Source of the DNA: JBCBSS01 sp039819065
Lineage (GTDB): Bacteria; Bacteroidota; Bacteroidia; Cytophagales; Cyclobacteriaceae
Length of the DNA: 23,945 nucleotides
Assembly: GCA_039819065.1 (NCBI GenBank)
Contig: JBCBSS010000127.1
Span: 1 to 23,945 of the forward strand
Direction: 5' to 3'
Position numbers and translations under genes: made by a program. Below, piece after piece: positions 13,049 to 21,498 of this stretch. The first letter of the stretch is position 1. The number at the start of each line of letters is the position of its first letter. The notes below the pieces were generated by a model. It saw only the letters and a list, made by a program, of their open reading frames with translations. It was not told where the DNA came from and did not search any database.

Positions 13049-16000
13049 GTGAAAAAGATCGTTTCACTTGCCGTAGCCTACCCTATCTCCATCCTAATGT
13101 TGGTGTTTGGTGTGATCCTGCTGGGCTCCATTTCATTTGGAAAGTTGGGCATAGAACTCTTTCCTGATCTCAAAAACCCCACGCTATTCGTAGAGTTGAA
13201 AGCGGGTATTCGTCCGCCTTCGGAGATCGAGAAGCAATTCGTAGAAGACATAGAATCCATTGCTATCCGGCAGAATGGCGCGGTGGAAGTAAGCTCAATC
13301 AGCCAGACCGGTTACGGGCAAGTTACCGTGCGTTACGACTGGGGCAAGGACATGGATGAGGCCTTTCTGGATTTGCAGAAGTCGTTATCCGCTTTCTCAT
13401 TGAATGAAGAGATAGATGAGTTCGTCATTTCTCAATTCGACCCGAACGCTACCCCGATCATGATCCTGGGGCTTTATAATCCGGCTTCTACGGATTTCGA
13501 TGCCCTAAGAAAAGTAGCGGAGAACAACTTCCGTAATGAGATGATTCGTTTACCCGGTGTGGCAGAAGTCCGTCTATCCGGGGAGCAACAGGAAGAAGTG
13601 GTGCTGGAAACCGATCCCAATCTGCTCTCTGCTTTTGGTTTGACTGTGGACGATCTGGTAACCAAAATTCAGAACTACAATCGTAACGTTTCAGGTGGCT
13701 TCATCGAGGAATTAGGCAGAAAGTATGTGATCAAAGGGCTAGGCATTATTGAAAAGCCTGAAGACCTCAACGAGCTAGTAGTCGGTTATACAAACCCTAA
13801 CGATTCACCTGTTACTGGCACTACAACCAGCGCCACACAAGGTTCTGATAACCAGACTTCTACAACGGGACAAGTTCCTGTTCTACTGAAAGAGGTAGCG
13901 ACTTTAAAGATTAAAGTAAAGGAAGCCGAAAGCATTGTCCGCGTCAACGGCCAACGCAGCCTTGGGCTTTCCATTTATAAGGAAACCAAATACAATACGG
14001 TCAATGCTGTAAATGAACTCACAGAAGTATTAGAAGACCTAAAAACTTCCGTACCCGGATACGAATTTGTGATTATTCAGAATCAAGGTAGGTTCATTCA
14101 GGGAGCTATAGATGAGGTAAAAGAATCAGGACTTTACGGGGCGCTATTCGCCATGATCGTTCTGTTCATCTTCCTGAGAAGAGTCGGTTCTACCCTGATC
14201 ATCAGCATAGCCATTCCCATATCCATAATCGCCACCTTCAACCTGATGTACTTTAACGGATTGACCCTTAATGTTATGACCCTCGGTGGTCTTGCCTTGG
14301 GCGCCGGTATGTTGGTCGATAATGCCATTGTGGTGGTAGAGAGCATCTTCAGAAAGCGAGAGCAAGGATTAGGCGTCATTGAGGCGGCCATACAGGGCAC
14401 CAGTGAAGTAAGTGGAGCCATTACTGCTTCCACCCTCACCACCATCATCGTTTTCTTGCCTATCGTTTATTTGCAAGGCCCATCGGGTGAGTTATTCAAG
14501 GATCAAGCCTGGACAGTGGCGTTTTCATTGATTTCATCCTTGGTGGTAGCCATTCTGGTTATTCCTATGTTGTTTGCAAACATCTTCCGAAAAGACACTA
14601 AAGTGAAGGAAGAAAAGACAGTCCAATTCAAGGGCTACCGTAATTTCCTTGATAAAGTCCTCAAATTCCGCATAGCGTTCATCGTCATTTCATTCATCTT
14701 GGTAGCAGGCTCTATTCAACTGATACCATTGATCGGTAGCGAATACATGCCGCAAGCAGGTACAAGGGCTATTTCCGTTGATATCACACTCACCAACGGT
14801 ACACCATTGGAACGAACATCTTCTACCGTAGGACAAATTGAAGGACAATTGCTCGCGCTGTTCGAAGGTAAGATTGATAAGGTTTATGCCCATATCGGCC
14901 CAGAACAGAGTCAATCAGGCATCGAAAATGAGAATGTCTATGAAGAAAACAAAGCTACCCTCAAACTGATCTTCAATGAGGAAACAGAACTGGAAATTGC
15001 TGGTGTAACCTCACAACTTTCCCAGTACTTTGAAAACATCCCTGGCTTGGAAGCTTCTTTTTCTAACGATGAAAGTGCATTGAATGAAATACTCGGCGAA
15101 GAGCAAATGCCTTTGGTGGTAGAAGTGACCGGAGCAGATTACGATGCGCTCAGTCCAATCGCCGATTCTGTAGTGGTGATCATGAACACAGATCAGAATG
15201 TGTATGAACCGATTTCTAATCTGGAAGAAGGTGTGCCGCAAATTCAGGTGGACGTAGATAAGTATCGCGCTGGGCTGTACAACCTTTCTATCGAAAGTGT
15301 GATCACTCAGATCAAGGATCAATTGGAAGGTAAGAACGCGGGCACAATTGAGCGAGGCGGAGAGCTGCAGGATATCCAGATCAAAGTGCCGGAGATTTCC
15401 GTGGCTGGGTTAGAAAACATGACCATCAAAAGCGCTCAGCAAGAGTTGCTATTGGGTGAGATTGCCAAGATCACTACCAAGTATGCCACCAATGCCATTC
15501 ATAGAAAGAATCAATCAAGGCTTGTTTCCATCGGCGCAAGAGTCAATCAGGATCAGCCCTATGATCGCGTGGTAAAATCGATAGAAGACGAATTCTCCGC
15601 CCTGTCTGTACCGCCTCAATACAAGATCGCGGTAGCAGGGCAGGAATTGAAACGCCAGGAATCGATGAAGAACCTGACTTTCTCATTGATTCTATCGGTA
15701 TTACTGGTTTACATGGTACTGGCCTCGCAATTCGAGTCATTGTTGCATCCATTCACCATTCTACTGACCATACCGTTGGCCGGAGTAGGTGCATTAGTTG
15801 CCTTCTTCATTCTAGGCACGCCACTCAATATGATGGCCTTGATCGGTATCATCATGCTAACAGGAATCGCAGTAAACGATTCTATCATTCTGGTAGACAG
15901 CATTAATAAGAACAAGCAACGGGGACTGCCTTTACGCGAAGCCATTCTGGATGCCGGACAGCGGCGGTTCAGGCCCATTATCATGACCAGTTTGACCACC

Positions 16001-16204
16001 ATTCTGGCCTTGCTGCCATTGACCTTCGGGTTTGGCGAAAGCGCCTCATTGCGGGCTCCTATGGCTATTGCCGTGATCGGTGGGTTGGTCACTTCTACCT
16101 TGCTGACGTTGGTGGTGATCCCATGTTTCTACGAAACAATTGAGAAGATCATAGCCCGTCTTGCCAGTTTAAAACGCAGCATTATCAAGACTTCCCATGC
16201 ATAA
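13049..16204 (+). CDS. RND efflux permease, HAE1-like
   Basis: 1051 aa inner-membrane pump subunit of AcrB type. TM1 (about 10-28), a large periplasmic porter loop, TM2-6 (about 350-510), a second periplasmic loop and TM8-12 (about 870-1035) follow the family plan. The TM4 motif is LVDNA with Asp424-Asn425 where AcrB has Asp-Asp, and TM10 has VNDS where AcrB has the Lys; this Asp/Asn pattern is usual in the Bacteroidota/Gram-positive branch. It should exchange substrate for protons or sodium and pair with the adaptor and TolC protein upstream. The porter loop holds an odd Thr/Ser/Asn/Gln-rich stretch (249-275). The start is GTG at 13049, with no better start in frame; MKKIVSLAVAYP is a typical RND beginning. 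It overlaps the next gene by 8 nt. Confidence 0.93.
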   Translation: MKKIVSLAVAYPISILMLVFGVILLGSISFGKLGIELFPDLKNPTLFVELKAGIRPPSEIEKQFVEDIESIAIRQNGAVEVSSISQTGYGQVTVRYDWGKDMDEAFLDLQKSLSAFSLNEEIDEFVISQFDPNATPIMILGLYNPASTDFDALRKVAENNFRNEMIRLPGVAEVRLSGEQQEEVVLETDPNLLSAFGLTVDDLVTKIQNYNRNVSGGFIEELGRKYVIKGLGIIEKPEDLNELVVGYTNPNDSPVTGTTTSATQGSDNQTSTTGQVPVLLKEVATLKIKVKEAESIVRVNGQRSLGLSIYKETKYNTVNAVNELTEVLEDLKTSVPGYEFVIIQNQGRFIQGAIDEVKESGLYGALFAMIVLFIFLRRVGSTLIISIAIPISIIATFNLMYFNGLTLNVMTLGGLALGAGMLVDNAIVVVESIFRKREQGLGVIEAAIQGTSEVSGAITASTLTTIIVFLPIVYLQGPSGELFKDQAWTVAFSLISSLVVAILVIPMLFANIFRKDTKVKEEKTVQFKGYRNFLDKVLKFRIAFIVISFILVAGSIQLIPLIGSEYMPQAGTRAISVDITLTNGTPLERTSSTVGQIEGQLLALFEGKIDKVYAHIGPEQSQSGIENENVYEENKATLKLIFNEETELEIAGVTSQLSQYFENIPGLEASFSNDESALNEILGEEQMPLVVEVTGADYDALSPIADSVVVIMNTDQNVYEPISNLEEGVPQIQVDVDKYRAGLYNLSIESVITQIKDQLEGKNAGTIERGGELQDIQIKVPEISVAGLENMTIKSAQQELLLGEIAKITTKYATNAIHRKNQSRLVSIGARVNQDQPYDRVVKSIEDEFSALSVPPQYKIAVAGQELKRQESMKNLTFSLILSVLLVYMVLASQFESLLHPFTILLTIPLAGVGALVAFFILGTPLNMMALIGIIMLTGIAVNDSIILVDSINKNKQRGLPLREAILDAGQRRFRPIIMTSLTTILALLPLTFGFGESASLRAPMAIAVIGGLVTSTLLTLVVIPCFYETIEKIIARLASLKRSIIKTSHA

Positions 16205-19200
16205 AAAAGGACTATTACATACCATCATCCGCCGGAAAGTCCTGGTATCGATGCTGTTCATCGGCTTCTCGGTGATGGGCTACATTTCCTACAAGAAGCT
16301 TCCGGTAGAATTATTCCCCAATGTAGAATTGCCACTCCTCATCGTACAGGTCAATTCTACCTCGGAAGTGGATCCGAAATATATGGAAAGCCAGGCCATC
16401 ATACCGCTAGAAGGAGTGATCAGTACGTTGGAGGGCATCGAAGAGATTACCGCCAACGCCAACAGTCGGCAAGGATTGATCTTCATCTCATTTGAGCAAG
16501 GCACCAGTCTCAAATATTCCTATCTCAAGCTGGAACAAAAAGTAGGCGCCATCCAATCTGACCTATCGCCTGAATTCATTGTCAATATCATTAAGATCGA
16601 CACGGAGCAATTCACCAATGCCTTTATGGAGTTGCAGGTACTGGGCAGCGGTGGCGTCGATCGGGTGCGAAATATCACCGACCAGTACATTACAGGGCCA
16701 TTGGGCGATGTGGATGGCATAGGCGGTGTAGAAGTATTTGGTGGGCGGCAGAAAACCGTCGAGATCATCATGAATGACGCCATTTGTGAGGCCAACGGTA
16801 TTACGCCCAACACCATCAATACAGTCTTGACGCAGAACGCCAACCAAAGTGCTTTTGTGGGGCAGGTGGATAGAAACGGGCAGAACGTTTTCGTTAATGT
16901 AACAGCAGAATTAAACGATATCAAGAATATTCAAAGCCTGGTGGTTTCGGATAAAGGCCCTCTCCTACTGAGCGATGTAGCCGACGTGTTCTTCGGAGTA
17001 AAAGAGCAGGAAACCCTGAGCCGTGTCAATGGAAAAGATGCCGTATCTATTCGGCTTTCTAAAGATAACCTCGCCAACCTCATTGCGCTATCGGATCGCG
17101 CCTTGGAAGCTATTGACAAACTCAACGAGGAGCTAGAACCACTGGATGTACAGATAGCGGTGCAGAGCAATCAGGCTGAGTTGATGACAGAGAATATCGA
17201 CCAGATCAAGAATTTGGCATTGACTGGTGGCCTACTGGCTATCTTCATTCTATGGGTATTCCTAAGAAGGTTGAAGTTCATCCTGAGCATCGCATTGGCT
17301 ATTCCAATTTCCGTCTTTACCGCCTTCAATTTCTTCTATGCTTATGACATCTCGGTGAACAGCCTGACCCTCATCGGTATGGCACTGGCACTCGGTATGT
17401 TGCTGGACAATAGCGTGGTGGTGATTGAGAACATCTACAGACATGTAGTGAATAGAAAACCAGTCGAGGAAGCGGTAGTTAACGGCACCAAAGAGGTAAT
17501 GCGTTCGGTGATAGCAGCCACGCTTACCACCGTTACCGTGTTCTTGCCGTTCGTATTCTCTTCTAACTTTCTAGTGACTATCATAGGCTCACATATTGGA
17601 GTATCGATCATTTCTACCCTATTAGTATCGCTCGTCGTGGCCTTGGTCTTGATCCCAATGCTGGCCCATAGCGCCATCAGCAAAGACGATGAAGACAAAG
17701 CGCCTTTGATCAAGAATGCCTCCATCCGGCAGCGCATCATTCAGATCTATGTGGTCATTCTCAAGTCATGTTTTAGAAGGCCAGCCTTTACTGTAATTGG
17801 CGGTATCGTGCTCTTTTTCGTGACCATCGGTCTGAGCCTTCTGGTCAGCGTCGCCAGTTCTAGCGAGGTAGAAACCAGCGAAATGAACCTGTTCGTGACC
17901 ATGCCGCAGGGCGCCACCCTCGCTGCTACCGATTTGCGCACCAGTAAACTGGAGGAAAAGGTAATGGAACTGCCGGTGGTAGATAAGGTGATCAGTCAGA
18001 TATCAGAAGGTGATGCGGTACTCACGGTTCAGTTGTTAGAAAACTTCAATGATCAAGATACCATCACCCTTTCAGAAGTGAGAGGCCGTTTGAATGATAT
18101 CGCCGAAGATTTCAAAGACCTGGAAGTATCGCTGGATGATCCTCCGGTGAGCAACAATGGACAAGGTGGCGGTGGCCCCAATCCGGGAGATGATTTTGAA
18201 CGCATGTTGGGTATCGGTACGCCTACCGAGCGCATCGTGATCAAGGGACAGGATTTTGAGCTGATGCAGACGATTGCCAATGACATCAATACGTTCGTGG
18301 GCGGCTTACAATCTATCGAGCGCAGCACTGTCAATATAAGTCCGGAAAGACCTGAGGCACATATTCTCTTTGATCAACGTAGAATGAGTGAGAATAACAT
18401 CACTCAGCAAAACGTGATCACCGGGCTCAACGATTTCCAGCCTTCCTTTGCTTCTGGCGCCAATTTCATCAGCGGCAATGAAGAGTACGAGATTACCATT
18501 AGAACTGAGAATCAGATCGATGCCAGAGCCAAAGACATGCGCGATTTACGAGACATGCCCATCACCAGTACCACTGGTGCTACGCACTCATTAGCAGACG
18601 TCGGTAATGTCATTTATTCTTCCGGTGAAAGCACCATTACCCGTACTAATCAAGAGAAAAGAATCGAGATCACCTATAGCTTCATTGATGAGGTGCAGAA
18701 TACTGAATCTCTCCTAGAAGCCTCCAGAATAGAAATAGACCAGATCGTAGCTGGTGTCAATATCCCATCTGGTATGGTGGTAGATGTAATCCATGATGAA
18801 GGACTATTCGATGAGTTCTACTTCCTCATTTTCGCGGCGGTGGTAATCATCTTCATGATCCTGGCGTCGGTATTCGAATCATTGTACCTACCGATCGTGA
18901 TCATGTTTTCCATTCCTTTGGCGGCCATTGGTGCCTTCCTGGGACTAACCTTAACCGGTAATTCCCTGCTCAATGCCAACACGCTGATCGGCTTCCTCAT
19001 TCTATTGGGTGTGGTGGTGAACAACGGCATCATCCTCATTGACTATTCCAGGGTATTGCGAAGAAGAGGCTTCACCAAATACCGTGCGCTGATCATGAGT
19101 GGTATTTCGCGTATCCGTCCGATTCTCATTACTTCGATTACCACCATAGTAGCCATGCTACCATTAGCCATGGGTGAGGCAGAATATGTGCTTAGCATCG

Positions 19201-20981
19201 GTCAGCCTTTCGCTGTAACGGTAATGGGCGGTTTGGCTTTCGCTACGGTACTGACATTGCTTTACATCCCTACTATGAGTGCCGGGCTAGAAAGTGTACT
19301 CAACTGGTTTAGGAAACTGAACCCTGTACTGAAGGTACTTCAGATTGTGGCTATCGTTGGATTAAGCACTTACATCTACCTGGAAATTGAAGGTCTCATT
19401 TGGCAAATGATCTGGATGCTAGCCGCTGTGATCCTTATTCCGGCAGGTACGCACTTCGTTATGACCTCACTTCGTCAGGCCAATGCCAAAATGGTGGCAC
19501 CGGATGAAGCCATGCACATTGAAATACAAAACCTGACCAAGGTCTATGGCCGTGACAAAAGATGGAAAAGAGAATGGAAGGGCAATAAGCGGCTGTTCAA
19601 TGAGCGTGGTGAGTTTAAGGTTTCCTGGAAAACCATGCTCCAAGACATGATCTGGCGCGCTGCATTGATCACCTTTTTGGTGTATTTCATTTACTTTTTC
19701 CTCGATAAAGCTTTCTGGCAATTGGTCTTCATGATCGGCCTGCATGCCTTGTTCATGTCAATGCTAGGCGAAGTCAACCAATTGATCGGTCACCGCTTCC
19801 CAAGGCTAACACGCTGGGCTTATCGCCTGCTATTCTGGGGTTATCCCATCTTCAGCGCCATGTTCTTGTATGGAGACATCCGGGTCAAAGGGCTGGGCAT
19901 ATTCCTGATCATACTTTGGTTTGTCGGTTTGTTCTTAGTGCGTGCTTCGCAAAGGTTAGAACAAAAGCCAGTTGATCCGAAAGAGATCAAAGGACGTTTC
20001 AAACGCATCCGAAGGTTATATTATCGACTGCTGTTGGCTATACCTTTTGTGAAGCCGAAGAAGCCACCTTTCAAAGCACTGAAAGGCGTGAGTCTCAATA
20101 TCGAGCAAGGTATGTTTGGGTTACTAGGGCCTAATGGCGCTGGTAAAACTACCCTCATGCGTATACTCTGCGGTATCATGGATCAGAGCTATGGCAAGAT
20201 CTGGATCAATGGTTATGACACCGCCAAGCATCGTGAAGAGCTGCAAGGGTTGATCGGTTATCTACCGCAAGCCTTTGGTACTTACGAGAACATGACACCT
20301 TATCAGTTCCTCGATTACCAGGCCATTCTTAGAAAAATCACCAACAAAGCCAAAAGAGAGGAAAGGGTGCAATATGTATTGAAGGCCGTGCATATGGACG
20401 AGCACCAGCATAAGAAGATCGGTTCTTTCTCCGGGGGTATGAAGCAACGTATCGGTATCGCGCAGATTCTACTGCACTTACCCAAGATACTGGTAGTGGA
20501 TGAGCCTACCGCTGGTTTAGATCCGCTAGAACGTATCCGCTTCAGAAACCTATTGGTAGAATTGAGCCGAGAGCGTATCGTGGTCTTTTCTACGCACATC
20601 ATCGAAGACATCGCCAGTAGCTGTAACAACCTGGCCGTATTGATCTCAGGAAACATAGAATACATCGGCAGCCCAACCACCATGGCCGAACTAGCCAAGG
20701 ATTATGTCTGGGAGTTCCACCTCACACCAGAGCAATTCGAAGCAGAAAAAGAAAACTATGTGATCGTGCATCACATGCGTGAAGGCGATCAGGTGCGAGT
20801 GAAATGCCTGTCAGAAGAACAACCAAGACCAGACGCCACACAAGTACGAGCCAACTTGGAAGACGCGTATTTGTGGTTGATGAAGAGCAGGAATGGGGCG
20901 AAGAAGGCTGATGCCAGTGAAAATGTTGTCGGTTTAGAAGAGGAAGTAGCCCATAATGAGGAAGTAGGCAATGAGACATAA
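16197..20981 (+). CDS. RND permease fused to an ABC ATPase with a membrane insertion inside the ATPase
   Basis: 1594 aa. Residues 1 to about 1035 are a complete RND permease: TM1, two porter loops, TM4 LLDNS (Asp404-Asn405), TM10 VNNGIILIDY. Two more TM segments follow (about 1045-1062 and 1068-1090). At 1106 an ABC ATPase begins, IEIQNLTKVYG with A-loop Tyr1117. It is interrupted by about 171 residues with four hydrophobic segments (about 1152-1169, 1172-1190, 1207-1225, 1230-1248) and resumes at 1289 (PPFKALKGVSLNI). Walker A is GPNGAGKT at 1311-1318, Q-loop Gln1358, signature SFSGGM 1410-1415, Walker B ILVVDEP 1431-1437, H-loop His1467. The C-terminal extension matches the ATPase at 5196. 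The even TM count keeps both ATPase parts in the cytoplasm. It overlaps the preceding RND gene by 8 nt. It is probably one pump driven by an ion gradient and ATP; mechanism inferred. The orphan permease at 21499 is the likely ABC partner. Confidence 0.9.
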   Translation: MHKKGLLHTIIRRKVLVSMLFIGFSVMGYISYKKLPVELFPNVELPLLIVQVNSTSEVDPKYMESQAIIPLEGVISTLEGIEEITANANSRQGLIFISFEQGTSLKYSYLKLEQKVGAIQSDLSPEFIVNIIKIDTEQFTNAFMELQVLGSGGVDRVRNITDQYITGPLGDVDGIGGVEVFGGRQKTVEIIMNDAICEANGITPNTINTVLTQNANQSAFVGQVDRNGQNVFVNVTAELNDIKNIQSLVVSDKGPLLLSDVADVFFGVKEQETLSRVNGKDAVSIRLSKDNLANLIALSDRALEAIDKLNEELEPLDVQIAVQSNQAELMTENIDQIKNLALTGGLLAIFILWVFLRRLKFILSIALAIPISVFTAFNFFYAYDISVNSLTLIGMALALGMLLDNSVVVIENIYRHVVNRKPVEEAVVNGTKEVMRSVIAATLTTVTVFLPFVFSSNFLVTIIGSHIGVSIISTLLVSLVVALVLIPMLAHSAISKDDEDKAPLIKNASIRQRIIQIYVVILKSCFRRPAFTVIGGIVLFFVTIGLSLLVSVASSSEVETSEMNLFVTMPQGATLAATDLRTSKLEEKVMELPVVDKVISQISEGDAVLTVQLLENFNDQDTITLSEVRGRLNDIAEDFKDLEVSLDDPPVSNNGQGGGGPNPGDDFERMLGIGTPTERIVIKGQDFELMQTIANDINTFVGGLQSIERSTVNISPERPEAHILFDQRRMSENNITQQNVITGLNDFQPSFASGANFISGNEEYEITIRTENQIDARAKDMRDLRDMPITSTTGATHSLADVGNVIYSSGESTITRTNQEKRIEITYSFIDEVQNTESLLEASRIEIDQIVAGVNIPSGMVVDVIHDEGLFDEFYFLIFAAVVIIFMILASVFESLYLPIVIMFSIPLAAIGAFLGLTLTGNSLLNANTLIGFLILLGVVVNNGIILIDYSRVLRRRGFTKYRALIMSGISRIRPILITSITTIVAMLPLAMGEAEYVLSIGQPFAVTVMGGLAFATVLTLLYIPTMSAGLESVLNWFRKLNPVLKVLQIVAIVGLSTYIYLEIEGLIWQMIWMLAAVILIPAGTHFVMTSLRQANAKMVAPDEAMHIEIQNLTKVYGRDKRWKREWKGNKRLFNERGEFKVSWKTMLQDMIWRAALITFLVYFIYFFLDKAFWQLVFMIGLHALFMSMLGEVNQLIGHRFPRLTRWAYRLLFWGYPIFSAMFLYGDIRVKGLGIFLIILWFVGLFLVRASQRLEQKPVDPKEIKGRFKRIRRLYYRLLLAIPFVKPKKPPFKALKGVSLNIEQGMFGLLGPNGAGKTTLMRILCGIMDQSYGKIWINGYDTAKHREELQGLIGYLPQAFGTYENMTPYQFLDYQAILRKITNKAKREERVQYVLKAVHMDEHQHKKIGSFSGGMKQRIGIAQILLHLPKILVVDEPTAGLDPLERIRFRNLLVELSRERIVVFSTHIIEDIASSCNNLAVLISGNIEYIGSPTTMAELAKDYVWEFHLTPEQFEAEKENYVIVHHMREGDQVRVKCLSEEQPRPDATQVRANLEDAYLWLMKSRNGAKKADASENVVGLEEEVAHNEEVGNET

Positions 20982-21023
20982 GAAGAAAGACGTAAGACAA
21001 AAGACAGTTGACTTAGTAGTGCA

Positions 21024-21043
21024 GCCAGGTGTTTCCACCTGGC
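21024..21043 (-). repeat. Hairpin with compensatory change relative to the CCGGGTG family
   Basis: GCCAGGTG, loop TTTC, CACCTGGC. Compared with 12542-12561, position 4 of the left arm changed G to A and the paired base in the right arm changed C to T, so pairing is kept. Confidence 0.6.
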
Positions 21044-21168
21044 GATCTCAGCGACATATTGCAAAACGTTCTTCACTGTCATTTCGAGGTACGAGAAATC
21101 TTACTCAATTCAAAGAAGTAATTAGAAGTAAATAGAAGTAAACAGACCAAAGGACTTCAGGCATTTGT

Positions 21169-21184
21169 CCCCCGCTGGCGGGGG
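21169..21184. repeat. GC-rich hairpin
   Basis: CCCCCGC (21169-21175), TG, GCGGGGG (21178-21184). No T-run follows on the plus strand, so a terminator role is uncertain. Confidence 0.4.
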
Positions 21185-21350
21185 TTAGGGGAGGGATTTG
21201 TTATTCAAGATAAGAGATGTGAGATATTAGATATGAGACATAAGAGGCAAGACATAAGACAAAAGAATAGCGAGATTCCCCGGATTCGCTCCTTCGTCGC
21301 GAACCGTGGAATGACGGAACACGAGAAGGCTAGCTCAAGCCTTTGCGGTT

Positions 21351-21433
21351 TGTCATTTCGAGGTACGAGAAATCTTACTCGAATCGGAGATTATCTCGTC
21401 GAGGGAGATAGATCCCGACAAGTCGGGATGACA
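21351..21433 (+). repeat. Full TGTCATTTCGA...ATGACA element
   Basis: 83 nt with perfect inner palindrome ATCCCGACAAGTCGGGAT and inverted ends; the same length class as the copies at 12206 and 12664. Confidence 0.7.
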
Positions 21434-21498
21434 CCATGTAGCTTAGTTCAGAATATCCTCGTCACGAACCGTGGAATAACGATAACAACTAAAACAAA

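Larger units (their letters stand above)
12165..13052 (+). other. 295-codon open frame made of repeats, probably not a functional protein
   Basis: An uninterrupted frame starts 2 nt after the adaptor stop and ends in TGA overlapping the GTG start of the RND gene (GTGA, 13049-13052). The translation is repeat-like: RNLTR...ERSRQVGMTF appears twice, and RKGGDVEH and SNPE recur. This is the usual look of spurious proteins from Bacteroidota intergenic repeats, with no signal, fold or motif. Its exact fit between the two genes nevertheless raises the possibility that ribosomes pass through it and couple adaptor and RND translation. Confidence 0.4.
20982..21498. repeat. Repeat-packed spacer between the RND-ABC fusion and the small permease
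   Basis: 517 nt without a supported gene. Order: AGACATAAGAC-type repeat (about 20974-21004, reaching back over the fusion stop codon), hairpin 21024-21043, a truncated TGTCATTTCGA element (21077 to about 21110), a TAGAAGTA simple repeat, a CCCCCGC/GCGGGGG hairpin (21169-21184), a second AGACATAAGAC-type repeat (21233-21266), a lone right half of the TGTCATTGCGA element (about 21272-21317) and a full TGTCATTTCGA element (21351-21433). A repeat-made frame open from 21122 and usable from ATG 21233 ends in ATGA overlapping the next start codon. Confidence 0.75.
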
